Below, one piece after another: positions 44,491 through 53,746 of a stretch of DNA of 64,000 nucleotides. This stretch comes from SSC4 sp964443225 (GTDB lineage Bacteria > Chloroflexota > Anaerolineae > SSC4 > Amarolineaceae): the NCBI GenBank assembly GCA_964443225.1, contig CAYUCC010000004.1, positions 60,066 to 124,065 of the forward strand, read 5' to 3'. A program made the position numbers and the translations under genes. Within the stretch, counting starts at the first letter, position 1, and the number at the start of each line of letters is the position of its first letter. The notes under the pieces are model-generated. The model was not told the origin of the DNA, made no database searches, and worked only from the letters and a program-made list of their open reading frames with translations.

Positions 44491-44526
44491 AAAAGTTAGC
44501 ATCTCTCCAGAGAGCTGCTAACTTTT
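44491..44526. terminator. Bidirectional terminator hairpin
   Basis: A perfect 11-bp stem (44491-44501 with 44516-44526) with an inner CTCTC/GAGAG pairing, bordered by an A-run on one side and a T-run on the other, between convergent genes. It serves the protease operon on + and the - strand gene. Confidence 0.8.
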
Positions 44527-44847
44527 CTAAGAGCTGCTAGCTCCCCCAATCCGCTGGCTCACGAACGTCCCGATGTCGCGGTGGTTCTGATCCGTGGCAT
44601 GCACGATGATGGCATTACCCGGTGGCGGGTTGACCTGGATGCGCAGTGTGACTGGCTGGCTCAGGCCGATTGCGTTGACCTGGGTGGAGGCATAGAAGTC
44701 GCCCGGCGTCCAAATCGCGGCCAGGAGAGCAGGATTTTGATCCAGGGATGCCGAGGTGGAGGCGGCCGCGATGAGGAGCACGATACCAACGACGGTACCC
44801 AAGAACAACACCAACGCGCGTCGGCGCGCCATGGACCTGGTGTTCAT
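44527..44847 (-). CDS. Small membrane-anchored exported protein
   Basis: A 106-residue protein with N-terminal RSMARRR and one hydrophobic segment (ALVLFLGTVVGIVLLIAAA), then an exported region with PVTLRIQVNPPPGNAIIV. No family recognised. GGAGGT before the ATG at 44847 supports this start over the longer frame. It comes after the BNR-type gene (44910-46100) on the same strand with 62 bp between, and may be cotranscribed. Confidence 0.6.
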   Translation of the reverse strand: MNTRSMARRRALVLFLGTVVGIVLLIAAASTSASLDQNPALLAAIWTPGDFYASTQVNAIGLSQPVTLRIQVNPPPGNAIIVHATDQNHRDIGTFVSQRIGGASSS

Positions 44848-44909
44848 GGTACCTCCAGGGATCTTGTCTGCCCAATCCAAAATCTAGATTCCAAAATCCA
44901 AAATCGATC

Positions 44910-46100
44910 TCACGGCGGGCAGCTCGTGCCAAATACGCTGCTCGACAGCATGATGTCGATGATGTCGTTACGGTCGTCTTCGTTCAGATCGGTGACCAGG
45001 TTCAGCGCACCGTACCAGGTGCTGGCCACGAACCCGATGTCGGCGGCGGTCAGGTCGGTGGCCGGCGCGGCAAAAGCGGCATCGGGCACAGCGGCGCAGC
45101 CCAGGTCACTGATCTGGCTCAGTTTCCAGACTCCCGTGTTGGTGCCGGTGAGGACCATCTCGATCGGTACGCCGGTTGTATTCACGCGATTGACGAAGTT
45201 GTCGCCCGCCGGCAGGGCGGTAAAGGCCGCCTGCCAGCTGGCACCGTGATTGCCACTCACGAACACACCGGTTGGCGTACCGGCAATCAGCACGCGCGGC
45301 ACGCGCCGGCTGGCGGTCAGGGCCAGGACGTTGGTATTGCCCAGCCCGCTGCTGGTATCGGTCCAGGTTTCGGCCTGATCGATGCTGCTGTAGACGCCGT
45401 CGCCGGTGCCGGCGTGCAGGACACGCCCGGCTTTGACCAGGTCGTTGACGGCACCCCCATCCAGGCCGGTGCTGCCGTCTTCCCAGTACTCACCCCCATC
45501 CAGGCTGCGGTAGGCACCCACGTCGGCGGTGCCGGCCACGACGACACCGTCGTCCTCTTCCAGGGCAAGCACCAGCGCATTGTTGGGCATGCCGGCGCTG
45601 GTTGGGATCCAAGACCCGCCGCCATCAGTGCTGCTGTAGACCCCGTCGTCGGTGCCGAGGTACAGGGTGATGGGGCTCGTCGGCAGGATCGCCGTCACCC
45701 ACGAAGCGGTCAGTCCGTCGCTGGATTCATTCCAGGTGGTGCCGTTGGCGGTGCGCCAGAAACCGCCGTTGGCCGTTCCCGCATAGGCCACGGTCGGTGT
45801 GAAGGGGCCTGTGGCGGCCGATGCAATCGGTTCCGTCAGCGGGTTGGCCCACGACGTGCCGCCGTTGGTGCTGACGTACAGGCCGTTGACGTCGGTGCCG
45901 GCGTACAGGCGCGGCGGGTTTTGTTGGTTGCTGGCCAGGGCAATGGCGGGGTCACCCCCAGTGGTGGTGAGCTGCGCCCACACCGCCAGGGCCACCGCCC
46001 GCAGGTCCGTCGTCACGGCGAACCCGATGGTCAGGAGAACGGCCAGTCCGGTACCCAGGCCAATCGTTCGCCAGGCGCGGTGCGCACGGAATCGATGCAT
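44910..46100 (-). CDS. Secreted BNR/sortilin-repeat protein with C-terminal dockerin-like EF-hand
   Basis: A 396-residue exported protein with a signal peptide or anchor (about 14-34). The body repeats beta-propeller blades of the type LYAGTDVNGLYVSTNGGTSW, VYSSTDGGGSW, AYRSLDGGEYW and VFVSGNHGASW, with Asp-box-like S-x-D-x-G-x-x-W. The end reads LVTDLNEDDRNDIIDIML, a calcium-loop pattern like half a dockerin. GGAGGC fixes the start. Function unknown; such proteins bind or display at the cell surface. Confidence 0.8.
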   Translation of the reverse strand: MHRFRAHRAWRTIGLGTGLAVLLTIGFAVTTDLRAVALAVWAQLTTTGGDPAIALASNQQNPPRLYAGTDVNGLYVSTNGGTSWANPLTEPIASAATGPFTPTVAYAGTANGGFWRTANGTTWNESSDGLTASWVTAILPTSPITLYLGTDDGVYSSTDGGGSWIPTSAGMPNNALVLALEEDDGVVVAGTADVGAYRSLDGGEYWEDGSTGLDGGAVNDLVKAGRVLHAGTGDGVYSSIDQAETWTDTSSGLGNTNVLALTASRRVPRVLIAGTPTGVFVSGNHGASWQAAFTALPAGDNFVNRVNTTGVPIEMVLTGTNTGVWKLSQISDLGCAAVPDAAFAAPATDLTAADIGFVASTWYGALNLVTDLNEDDRNDIIDIMLSSSVFGTSCPP

Positions 46101-46848
46101 AAGAAGCCTCCTTCGGCTGGCACGAGAACGGGCTGCCGGAAGCGGGTTGTCACCCCGTTGTGGCAGCCCGATGCTCAAGGGCTCGTAGAAGAATCACATC
46201 ACCCGGGAAGAGAGTTCGCCCAGAACTGTGGATTCGAGCGCGTCACTGCTAGCAGAACCACTCACCCTCGTTCCGCCTTTTCCCTCCACTGTGTCTGACC
46301 CCCTCGGTTTCAATCCACCTATCACAGTCTACCAGGCTGGCAAAGGGGCCAGCCATTCGTTGGAACGTGGTAAAGGGTGGCGGGTGAGCAGCCACATCTT
46401 CGCCACCAATGGCCCACGAGCATCTGACAGATTCAGCGATTTTACGACGTTCGATATAGACGTATTCTTTCATGCGAGTTCCCGTTCTGGAGCAGATTGA
46501 TATATCCCGATGAGCAATGGTCCACGGGTCAACTGCTCCGTTTTCCTTTAGTCACCAGTGTAACGCCTGACCAGACTGATTCTCGCCCCAGCAAAGCCGA
46601 AAGCGCCCAACGCTCCCCGCATTACCGCGCCCACGAGACCCCCAATAACAGACTGCGTCAACAACACCTTCGCCCTATTGGGCGCTGTCAACCCCACAGT
46701 GGCGAAAGTATTGCCTCACAAGAAGTATTCTTTTACGATGCCCAAGCAGGTTGGTTGTTCGTCACTGGACCGTGTTACACGGTGTGATCTTGCGAATCGG
46801 GCACCCTGCCTGGGCACCGGCGGATCATCGATGTACGTTTGGCGAGCG
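46101..46848. other. Gene-poor gap
   Basis: Nearly 750 bp without a convincing gene. GC content is lower than in neighbouring genes. A 74-codon - strand frame (46473-46249) has no ribosome-binding site and no recognised motif. No clear repeat or RNA structure was found. Confidence 0.4.
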
Positions 46849-47478
46849 TCAAGGAACTTTGATGCGTTTGGGTGCCACGGTTTCGACGTCCTGGGAAATG
46901 CCACCATCGGGAAAAGCGCCCGGCTGGCTCCAGCCGTTGGCCGTGTAAACGGCAACGACGTCCATGTCCACGCGGCTGAAGATGATCAAGTAACCGATAA
47001 AGGTTGGCATCGGCGATGGAAGCGTTGTTCCCGGATGGGACATCATCCAGATTGCGTTACAATCGTCCAGCGTGGCGTAATCGGGCAGCAGGTGCACTTC
47101 AGCAAAGCCGGTGGGGCCTGCCGTTTGCGGTTCGCGGGCTATCATAGTGTCTTCGACCAGGATGACGGTCTTTTTGAAGATGACGATGCCGTTGGGATAC
47201 ATGTAGTTGGGGTTGTGGATGTTGATCTCAGTGGCGTAGTTACCCGGTTTGACGACCGGTTCACCCAATCCGGCGCCGGTGGGATCGGGGTTTTGCAGCC
47301 CGCACACGAACTTGACGGCGTAGTGCCAGTAGTAGCCGGCCGGGATGGGCGGTGGCTGTGCAGAACCGGTTGCGACCGTACTGGCCAGGGCCGTCTGGCG
47401 CCAAAACACACCGCCGGCGACCAGGGCCACGATGACGGCAATCGCCAGGATGACCCACAATTGCTTCTTCTGTAACAT
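46849..47478 (-). CDS. Membrane-anchored exported protein of unknown function
   Basis: A 209-residue protein with an N-terminal anchor (LWVILAIAVIVALVAGGVFW) and an exported domain with two cysteines that could pair (FVCGLQNPDP and LDDCNAIW). PGNYATEINIHNPN and VEVHL-like strands suggest an all-beta fold. GGAGGT precedes the ATG. No family recognised. Confidence 0.65.
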   Translation of the reverse strand: MLQKKQLWVILAIAVIVALVAGGVFWRQTALASTVATGSAQPPPIPAGYYWHYAVKFVCGLQNPDPTGAGLGEPVVKPGNYATEINIHNPNYMYPNGIVIFKKTVILVEDTMIAREPQTAGPTGFAEVHLLPDYATLDDCNAIWMMSHPGTTLPSPMPTFIGYLIIFSRVDMDVVAVYTANGWSQPGAFPDGGISQDVETVAPKRIKVP

Positions 47479-47586
47479 ACGTACCTCCAGTCAGAGAATG
47501 GGTTGCGGCGTAAGCTTACACTTACCTGACGAGGAGCGGTACGAGTTTGTTACAAGTGTGGTGCAAGATTGCGCAATGGCCAGCCG

Positions 47587-48678
47587 TTACAGCCAGCCGC
47601 GCCGGCGGAAGAGGTAGAGCATCGTTCCTGCAATGAGGAGGCAGATGATCCAAAAGGCGGGGTAGGCCCAGGCCAGGTTCAATTCGGGCAGGTTGTGAAA
47701 GTTCATGCCATACACGCCGGCCAGGAAAGTGAGGGGAATGAAGATCGTGCCGATGATCGTCAGCACCTTCATGATCTCGTTCATGTGGTTTGAGGTGGCC
47801 GACATGTAGGTGTCGGTGAGGTCTCCCGTCATTTCGCGATAGGTTTCGATGATGTCGATGATTTGTACGACGTGGTCGTACAGGTCGCGCAGGTAGACGC
47901 GCGTCACGTCGCTGACACATTCGTGCGGTTCGCGCTGCAGGGTGGAAACCACTTCGCGCAGCGGCCACACGGCGCGGCGCAGCAGCAGCAGGTCGCGTTT
48001 GACCTGGTGGATGTCGTTGATGGTATCGCGCTGGCCGCGTTCGAGAATAATCGTTTCCAGTTCTTCCATGTGGTCGCTGTAGTACTCGAGAATGGGAAAG
48101 CAGCGGTCCACGATGGCGTCGAGCAGTGAATAGACCAGGAAGCTGGCGTCGCTCGCCCGCAGGCGCGAGCCGCGGGTATTGATGCGTTGGCGAATGGCAT
48201 CCCAGACGACACTCTGCGTCTCACAGAAGGTCAGGACGGTCGTATGCCCAAGGAAGATCGAGATCTGCTCGCTGTGCAGTGTATTGTCCTGCAGCTGCAT
48301 GGCGCGCGCAATGATGAACAGGCGGGCGCGCACCTCGCTGTCGCCACCGCCGTACGGTTCGACTTTGGGGCGTTGATGGACGTGCAGCAGGTCTTCGATG
48401 GCCAGGGGATGCAGCTCGTATTTGGTTGCCAGGGCGTGCATGGCCTGCATGTCGCTCAGCCCGTCGAGGTTGATCCAGCGCACGGTCGACCATTCGGGAC
48501 GATGCCGGCCCAGGAACTCCTGCAGATTGTCGATTTCCTGCGTCCAGACGTTGCTCGGGCAGAAATCGATGCAGGTGATGTGAACCTGCCCCGCTGCGCT
48601 GGGCCGCATGACGATCTCATGGTGCTCGACGCCCGGTGCTGCACCGGGATTGCTGGGCGTGATCCATCGTGTGGGCAT
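47587..48678 (-). CDS. corA: CorA-family magnesium/cobalt channel
   Basis: A 363-residue inner-membrane channel subunit. The long cytoplasmic N-terminal part ends in the stalk helix. Two C-terminal helices follow, with the selectivity motif GMN in VYGMNFHNLPEL between them. AIEDLLHVHQRPKVE is also a family motif. CorA works as a homopentamer, carrying Mg2+ or other divalent cations. GGAGG places the ATG at 48678 rather than further upstream. It is followed by no related gene. Confidence 0.9.
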   Translation of the reverse strand: MPTRWITPSNPGAAPGVEHHEIVMRPSAAGQVHITCIDFCPSNVWTQEIDNLQEFLGRHRPEWSTVRWINLDGLSDMQAMHALATKYELHPLAIEDLLHVHQRPKVEPYGGGDSEVRARLFIIARAMQLQDNTLHSEQISIFLGHTTVLTFCETQSVVWDAIRQRINTRGSRLRASDASFLVYSLLDAIVDRCFPILEYYSDHMEELETIILERGQRDTINDIHQVKRDLLLLRRAVWPLREVVSTLQREPHECVSDVTRVYLRDLYDHVVQIIDIIETYREMTGDLTDTYMSATSNHMNEIMKVLTIIGTIFIPLTFLAGVYGMNFHNLPELNLAWAYPAFWIICLLIAGTMLYLFRRRGWL

Positions 48679-48769
48679 GACACGGCCTCCTGCTAATCCG
48701 TAAGAAGATGATCCCACGCGGCTGTCAGACTGTCACCACTTCACGCTGCAGCCACACGAGAGCCGAGAA

Positions 48770-51634
48770 TCAGCCATTCCACCCCACCTCGAACGCCACC
48801 CGATCGCCGGCCCTGAAGGTGAGCCGCAGACCAACGTACGACGGGGCAACGTGCTTGATGGCGACCGGCACTCCGCCAACTGCGGCACGGAGCCCGGTGG
48901 CGTCAGCCGGCACCCCCACATACAGCACCCGGCTCCCATCGACGCACGCCCGATACTCGCCGGCAATCCGCCCGGGCGACACCTCCAGCCGCAGCAGCGG
49001 CAAATCGAGCACGAACCGCGCCGGCGGCGCCTGCGGGGCAATCAGTAGGCCATCCCCCGCCGGCGCCGGCTCGATGCCGCACACGCGCAACAAACCCAAC
49101 AGCGCCATCGCATCCTGGTTGGCGTTCATCACCGGAAAATCGGTCATCGGCGTCAGCGGGCTGCGCCAGGTGCCGCCCGGATTCTCGCCGTCCGGCCCGT
49201 TGATGCCATCCGGCCCCGACCAGGTGTTGATCCACACCCGCGGGTAGGCCCTGGAATGGGCGGTGAACGTGTGCCGCTGCACGGAGCGCCACGCCAGGCC
49301 CGGCCGGCTGCGCGCATACCCCCAGGTCAGCAGCTGCGACACCGCCGGCCAGACCATGCCCCCCTCGCGTAACATGGCCCCAATCGGCGAGGGATTATCG
49401 AGACGTGCCGTGATCGCTTTGATCAGGTCGGTTTCACGGCCGGTGTCGGCGGCCAGCCCGCTGATGAGCGCCCACACCTGCGCTTCGAGATTGATGTGAT
49501 CACTGTCCCAAACCACTGGCCGGTTGAAGTGATCGCGCAAAATGGCACGGTTGTACCAGCTGCCCTGGAGACTCCACTGCGCGGTGAGGGCATCCCTGAA
49601 GCTGGCGGTGGCCGTGCGCAGCTCAGCCGCCAATGCCGGATCACGCGCCGCAACGAGGGCCGCCACCCGCGGCAGTACGTAGAGCGCCATCTGCGTATTA
49701 GGAATCGATTCACCATGGGCCTTCGATTGGCTGAACGAAACCGCAAACGGATTCTTGAGCACGGTCTCCAATACGATCGAGTCCGACCAGTCACCGTCAC
49801 CAATCCTGAGTAGGCCATGCTCACCGACGCCGATGTCGTGCAGCAAATGACGCACCGCAACCCGGATGTGGTCGAGCACGGTCTGGCCACCTGCGGCCGG
49901 CACGGCGTCGCGCGGGTAGAACGGCTCCTCTTCGTCCAAAAAGGCGATGTCACCGGTGGCCGCAAGATACTCAATCACAGCCAGCAGAAAAAAAAGATCG
50001 AGGTCCGAAGGGTCGGTGTGAACGATCGCACCGTCGTGGACGCCATAGCCGCTGAATGAGTAGGGGATGGCCCCCGTGTCGGCGTGGGTCAGGCGCATGA
50101 TCAGGCGCAGCGTATCGCGCGCCAGCTGCGGGCGCAGGTAGGTGAGCGGTACGACGAAGAGCCCCTGGTCACGCGGGGCACCATCGGCCCCGTGCAGATA
50201 GAGATAGGCCGAGCCCTGCGGTACGAAACCCACGCCGTAATAATCGTGCTGCACCGTGGCCGACAGCAGGTTGTAGGCGTGCCAGGCCATTTCGCGCTGC
50301 AGGTACTGCTCCTGGGGCCGACCCGTCGTGAAATAGGCCAGCTGACACTTCCAGCGTTCGAGGGTCTCGGACAGCGACTGGCCAGTGCGGTATTTCTCCA
50401 GAAACCGCAGCGATTGCCCAGGCCGCACGGTGCCCAAAGCCAGGCGCAGCGTGACCTTGCCGTGCGGGGCAAGATGCAGGTCGTGCCGCAGCACCAGGCA
50501 GTACGGCATGGTACGGTCGGGCGGCACGGCCGGCTCGGGCGTGGGACGTGGGCACTGTGCATCACCCGTGCCAAAAAAAGCCGACTTCTGCGTGTACCAT
50601 GCGGATGGCGGCTGGTCACTCAAATTGGCCAGGAAGATGTCGGCGGGTGCCCAGTCGATGGGGCTGACCACGTCGGGCGGCTGTGCCTCGGGCGAAGACG
50701 GTATTTGTCGAAAACGCAGCGCCGCGGCCTGGGCATCGTACCGGATCGACGGTGTGAACTGCGCGTTGATGGCGTGCCGTTCGCGATCACCCCAGCAGGC
50801 CAGGGACGACCCGGTGCGCAGCCACTGCAGTTTGAGCTGGTAACGATTCACGTCCCAGTACTCGTAATGACGCAGATCGACCGCACTCGACCCCAGGTTC
50901 TCGATCTCGACGTCGACGATCAGCACGGGGTCATCCGGCGGTGCACCGGTCACCTGCGGGGGCTTGTCGCTGCAGGGGGCGTAGACACGGCGTGTCGTCC
51001 GGATCTGCCGGTAGGTCTGCGCGGTTGCGAAATAGCCCAGGCCAAACACGCGTCGCGTGTCGGCGCCGCGCGGGCGGTAACGAAACGCGGTGGCCCACGT
51101 CTCTTGCCCATCGTCCAGGTAACTGAAACCACCGGCATAGGCGTGCCGCGCCGGCCCACCAAACAGCTCGTTCGGTGACTCATCCCTCTCAGGCGCATGC
51201 AGTTGAGCCAGATAATCGGCCAGCTCGGGCTGCTGTGCCTGCTGCAGCTCGGGGATGCGGTCGGCGCTGTACAGGTCATCGGCCGGGGAGCCCGGCGGCG
51301 GGGCCAGCTCGACACCTGCGCTGGGCGTGTGCGCTTCGAAACGGTTGAGGAACACGCCGCCGCGGTCGCACAAATACACCTGGATGGTGCCGTCATTCGC
51401 GGCGAGGGCGGTGATCCGGTCGTTGCCAATTTGGTGCCAGTGATCGCGCCGCTCGGCGCCCTCGGAATTCGGGAAGACAGCGATGTCATCATCGTACTGA
51501 TCGAGGTCGTAGCGATAGGCCGGCAATCCGTGACGGTCGATGATCCAGCGCCCAAATGCACCGCTGCCCTCGTCGGTGGGCACAAAAAGACGCGGATCAC
51601 CCAGCGCGGACAGGTCCGCTGCCAATTCTGCCAT
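48770..51634 (-). CDS. GH94-like glycoside phosphorylase or hydrolase (third member)
   Basis: A 954-residue cytoplasmic protein. GAGGAGG just upstream fixes ATG 51634; the longer frame up to 52054 adds an Arg-rich, non-protein-like tail. The N-terminal beta-sandwich (FGRWIIDRHGLPAYRYDLDQYDDD, RGGVFLNRFEA) and (alpha/alpha)6 barrel are like GH94. The acid motif reads GDGDWSDS in place of DWND. It is not close to either phosphorylase of the glucan locus. Substrate unknown. It is 90 bp upstream of corA and 89 bp after the dipeptidase gene, with no transporter beside it. Confidence 0.72.
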   Translation of the reverse strand: MAELAADLSALGDPRLFVPTDEGSGAFGRWIIDRHGLPAYRYDLDQYDDDIAVFPNSEGAERRDHWHQIGNDRITALAANDGTIQVYLCDRGGVFLNRFEAHTPSAGVELAPPPGSPADDLYSADRIPELQQAQQPELADYLAQLHAPERDESPNELFGGPARHAYAGGFSYLDDGQETWATAFRYRPRGADTRRVFGLGYFATAQTYRQIRTTRRVYAPCSDKPPQVTGAPPDDPVLIVDVEIENLGSSAVDLRHYEYWDVNRYQLKLQWLRTGSSLACWGDRERHAINAQFTPSIRYDAQAAALRFRQIPSSPEAQPPDVVSPIDWAPADIFLANLSDQPPSAWYTQKSAFFGTGDAQCPRPTPEPAVPPDRTMPYCLVLRHDLHLAPHGKVTLRLALGTVRPGQSLRFLEKYRTGQSLSETLERWKCQLAYFTTGRPQEQYLQREMAWHAYNLLSATVQHDYYGVGFVPQGSAYLYLHGADGAPRDQGLFVVPLTYLRPQLARDTLRLIMRLTHADTGAIPYSFSGYGVHDGAIVHTDPSDLDLFFLLAVIEYLAATGDIAFLDEEEPFYPRDAVPAAGGQTVLDHIRVAVRHLLHDIGVGEHGLLRIGDGDWSDSIVLETVLKNPFAVSFSQSKAHGESIPNTQMALYVLPRVAALVAARDPALAAELRTATASFRDALTAQWSLQGSWYNRAILRDHFNRPVVWDSDHINLEAQVWALISGLAADTGRETDLIKAITARLDNPSPIGAMLREGGMVWPAVSQLLTWGYARSRPGLAWRSVQRHTFTAHSRAYPRVWINTWSGPDGINGPDGENPGGTWRSPLTPMTDFPVMNANQDAMALLGLLRVCGIEPAPAGDGLLIAPQAPPARFVLDLPLLRLEVSPGRIAGEYRACVDGSRVLYVGVPADATGLRAAVGGVPVAIKHVAPSYVGLRLTFRAGDRVAFEVGWNG

Positions 51635-51723
51635 GATCGGCCTCCTCGTAGGGGTGGCTTCGTGTGCTTGCGGCACCCACTTTCTGGCTGCGGCTGCGCC
51701 AGGTTGTGCTTCGCGGGTAGTTG

Positions 51724-52902
51724 TTAGCGCTTTTTGCCCCAGCCGTCGCGCACGACACGCAGGGCATTGCCACCCAGGATCTTTTTGATGGTTTCTGGCG
51801 TGTAACCTTCGACCAGCAGACGCTGTGTGAGGCGCGGCATCTCCGAGGTGTCCTTGAGATCTTCGGGTGGCGTGGTAAAACCGTCGAAGTCGGTGCCGAT
51901 GCCGACGTGGTCTTCGCCTGCGACGTCGATGAAGTGCCTGAGTGTCTGTGCGATGTAGTTGATCCCGTGACCGGCGCCGTGTGGAAACAGCCAGTAGGGC
52001 ATGAAGATCACGCCCACGATGCCGCCATCGCGCGCGATACGTTTGATCTCCCACTCCTGCAGGTTGTACGGCGACGGGTTGATGGCATAGGCGCCGACGT
52101 GCGTTGCCAGGAAGGGCACGCGCTGCCCGCGGGCATCGGCCAGGTCGAACAGCTGCTTGCGCGCGACGGGCGTACAGTGCGAGAGGTCGATCAGCATCCC
52201 CAGGTCCATCATGCGCTCGACGACACGCCGGCCAAAGTCAGTCAGGCCCAATGTCAGATCCCGCCAGATGTCGCGCGTCACCGAGAGGTTGGCAAAATCC
52301 TCTGGGAAGGGAAAACAGGGAAACACGACGCGGTTCGGATAAAAGTGGGCCAGCGTCATGTAGGCCACCCCGCGCTGGTAGAGGGTCTCCAGGTGACGCA
52401 GGACATCGTCCTCACTGGCCTCTTCCATCCCCAGGCTGTGGGCGCCTTCGATCGCGTGCAGCACGGCGATCGGCCGGCTGGCCGCTGGCTGGTCCAGGAT
52501 GGCATCCAGCTCGGCGACCGATTTGGCCAGCTGGGCCTTGACCGGCGCAGCCCCGGCGATGACCTCCTCGAATTCATCCATCAGGCGCAGCGTGACGTCG
52601 AAGGTCGACCCGACCATGACCTTGCGCCACACGTCGGGGCGCAGGATGCGGAAGAGTTGGATGATGGGGAAGTCCTTGATCAGCCCGCGCTCGGGGACGT
52701 GGATGATCGAAAGGATCGTCCCGTAACCGCCCTGCCTCATCTGCGGCCAACTGGCGCGTACCGAGAAGGGGCTGAAGCTGCGCGAGACGATGCCGCGCAC
52801 GTTGAGGTTCTGTCTGATGACCAGGCGGCTCATCGCCGGATGGATGTGCAGGTCGAAGACAGGTGACGTGGCGTGGATGTTTTCCCATTCGCTGGCGGAC
52901 AT
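51724..52902 (-). CDS. Membrane dipeptidase homologue (peptidase M19)
   Basis: A 392-residue metallo-enzyme of the renal-dipeptidase family. Zinc-site residues are visible: DLHIHP at the start, the bridging Glu in AIEGAHSLG, and histidines in DLSHCTP and ATHVGAYAI; GIGTDFDGF is also typical. The family hydrolyses dipeptides, often with D-residues or beta-lactam-like bonds. No signal peptide. AGGAGG before 52902 sets the start; a longer frame from 52968 is less supported. The hexamer hairpin array begins about 180 bp upstream. Confidence 0.9.
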   Translation of the reverse strand: MSASEWENIHATSPVFDLHIHPAMSRLVIRQNLNVRGIVSRSFSPFSVRASWPQMRQGGYGTILSIIHVPERGLIKDFPIIQLFRILRPDVWRKVMVGSTFDVTLRLMDEFEEVIAGAAPVKAQLAKSVAELDAILDQPAASRPIAVLHAIEGAHSLGMEEASEDDVLRHLETLYQRGVAYMTLAHFYPNRVVFPCFPFPEDFANLSVTRDIWRDLTLGLTDFGRRVVERMMDLGMLIDLSHCTPVARKQLFDLADARGQRVPFLATHVGAYAINPSPYNLQEWEIKRIARDGGIVGVIFMPYWLFPHGAGHGINYIAQTLRHFIDVAGEDHVGIGTDFDGFTTPPEDLKDTSEMPRLTQRLLVEGYTPETIKKILGGNALRVVRDGWGKKR

Positions 52903-52987
52903 ACCGACCTCCTGCCGCGAAAACTGTCGAAAAAACGGCGTTTTCGATGACTTTTGATCTGGTTGCACAAATACGGCTTACATCTTG

Positions 52988-52993
52988 ATTATA
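52988..52993 (-). promoter_or_regulatory. -10 box (TATAAT) for the dipeptidase gene
   Basis: TATAAT on the - strand, 86 bp before the ATG at 52902. No -35 at normal distance. Confidence 0.35.
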
Positions 52994-53082
52994 CAAGCGA
53001 ACGCGCAAGGTGCGTAATCGCAAACTCATGTTCTATCGAGCGTAATCGTTGGAGATGCTCAAGTGAAGTGATTCGGGGGGAC

Positions 53083-53738
53083 GAGTTCCGTCCTACTCGT
53101 ACTCGTACTCCTACTCCTACTCGTACTCCTACTCCTACTCGTACTCGTACTCCTACTCGTACTCGTACTCGATCATTGCCGCGGATCCAAGTACGAGTAC
53201 GAGTTCCGTTTCACTGAGTACGAGTACGAGTTCCGTCCTACTCGTACTCCTACTCCTACTCGTACTCGTACTCGTACTCGATCGTTGCCTTGGATCCGAG
53301 TACGAGTACGAGTACCGTTTCACGGAGTACGAGTACGAGTTCCGTCCTACTCCTGCTCCTACTCCTACTCCTACTCGTACTCGTACTCGTACTCGTACTC
53401 GATCATTGCCGCGGATCCAAGTACGAGTACGAGTACCGTTTCACTGAGTACGAGTACGAGTTCCGTCCTACTCCTACTCCTACTCCTACTCGTACTCCTA
53501 CTCCTACTCGTACTCCTACTCGTACTCGTACTCGTACTCGTACTCGATCGTTGCCTTGGATCCGGGTACGAGTACGAGTTCCGTCCTACTCGTACTCGAT
53601 CGTTGCCTTGGATCCGAGTACGAGTACCGTTTCACTGAGTACGAGTACGAGTTCCGTCCTACTCCTGCTCCTGCTCCTACTCGTACTCGTACTCGATCGT
53701 TGCCGCGGATCCGAGTACGAGTAGGATTACGAGTTTCG
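53083..53738. repeat. Hexamer hairpin array: six units of GTACTC/CTACTC with GGATCC cores
   Basis: Six units begin GAGTTCCGTCC at 53083, 53228, 53337, 53458, 53576 and 53649. Each has a run of CTACTC and GTACTC hexamers in varying order, then a core GATC(A/G)TTGCC(GC/TT)GGATCC, then GAGTAC repeats complementary to the first run. The first four units and the fifth also carry CCGTTTCAC(T/G) before the next unit. Each unit can fold into a long stem with the core as loop. All frames are open, giving false Tyr-Ser-, Leu- or Thr-Pro-rich reading frames. Confidence 0.9.
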
Positions 53739-53746
53739 TCCTTGGC

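Noticed and set aside
46249..46473. A 74-residue - strand protein
   Set aside because: No ribosome-binding site, no recognised motif and unlike neighbouring codon use.
51635..52054. N-terminal extension of the third GH94-like enzyme
   Set aside because: Arg/His-rich, opposite the dipeptidase gene; a ribosome-binding site directly precedes 51634.
53083..53738. Tyr-Ser-, Leu- or Thr-Pro-rich small proteins, or a CRISPR array
   Set aside because: All frames are open because the hexamers hold no stop codon; there is no signal or domain. Unit spacing varies and no unique spacers exist, so it is not CRISPR.
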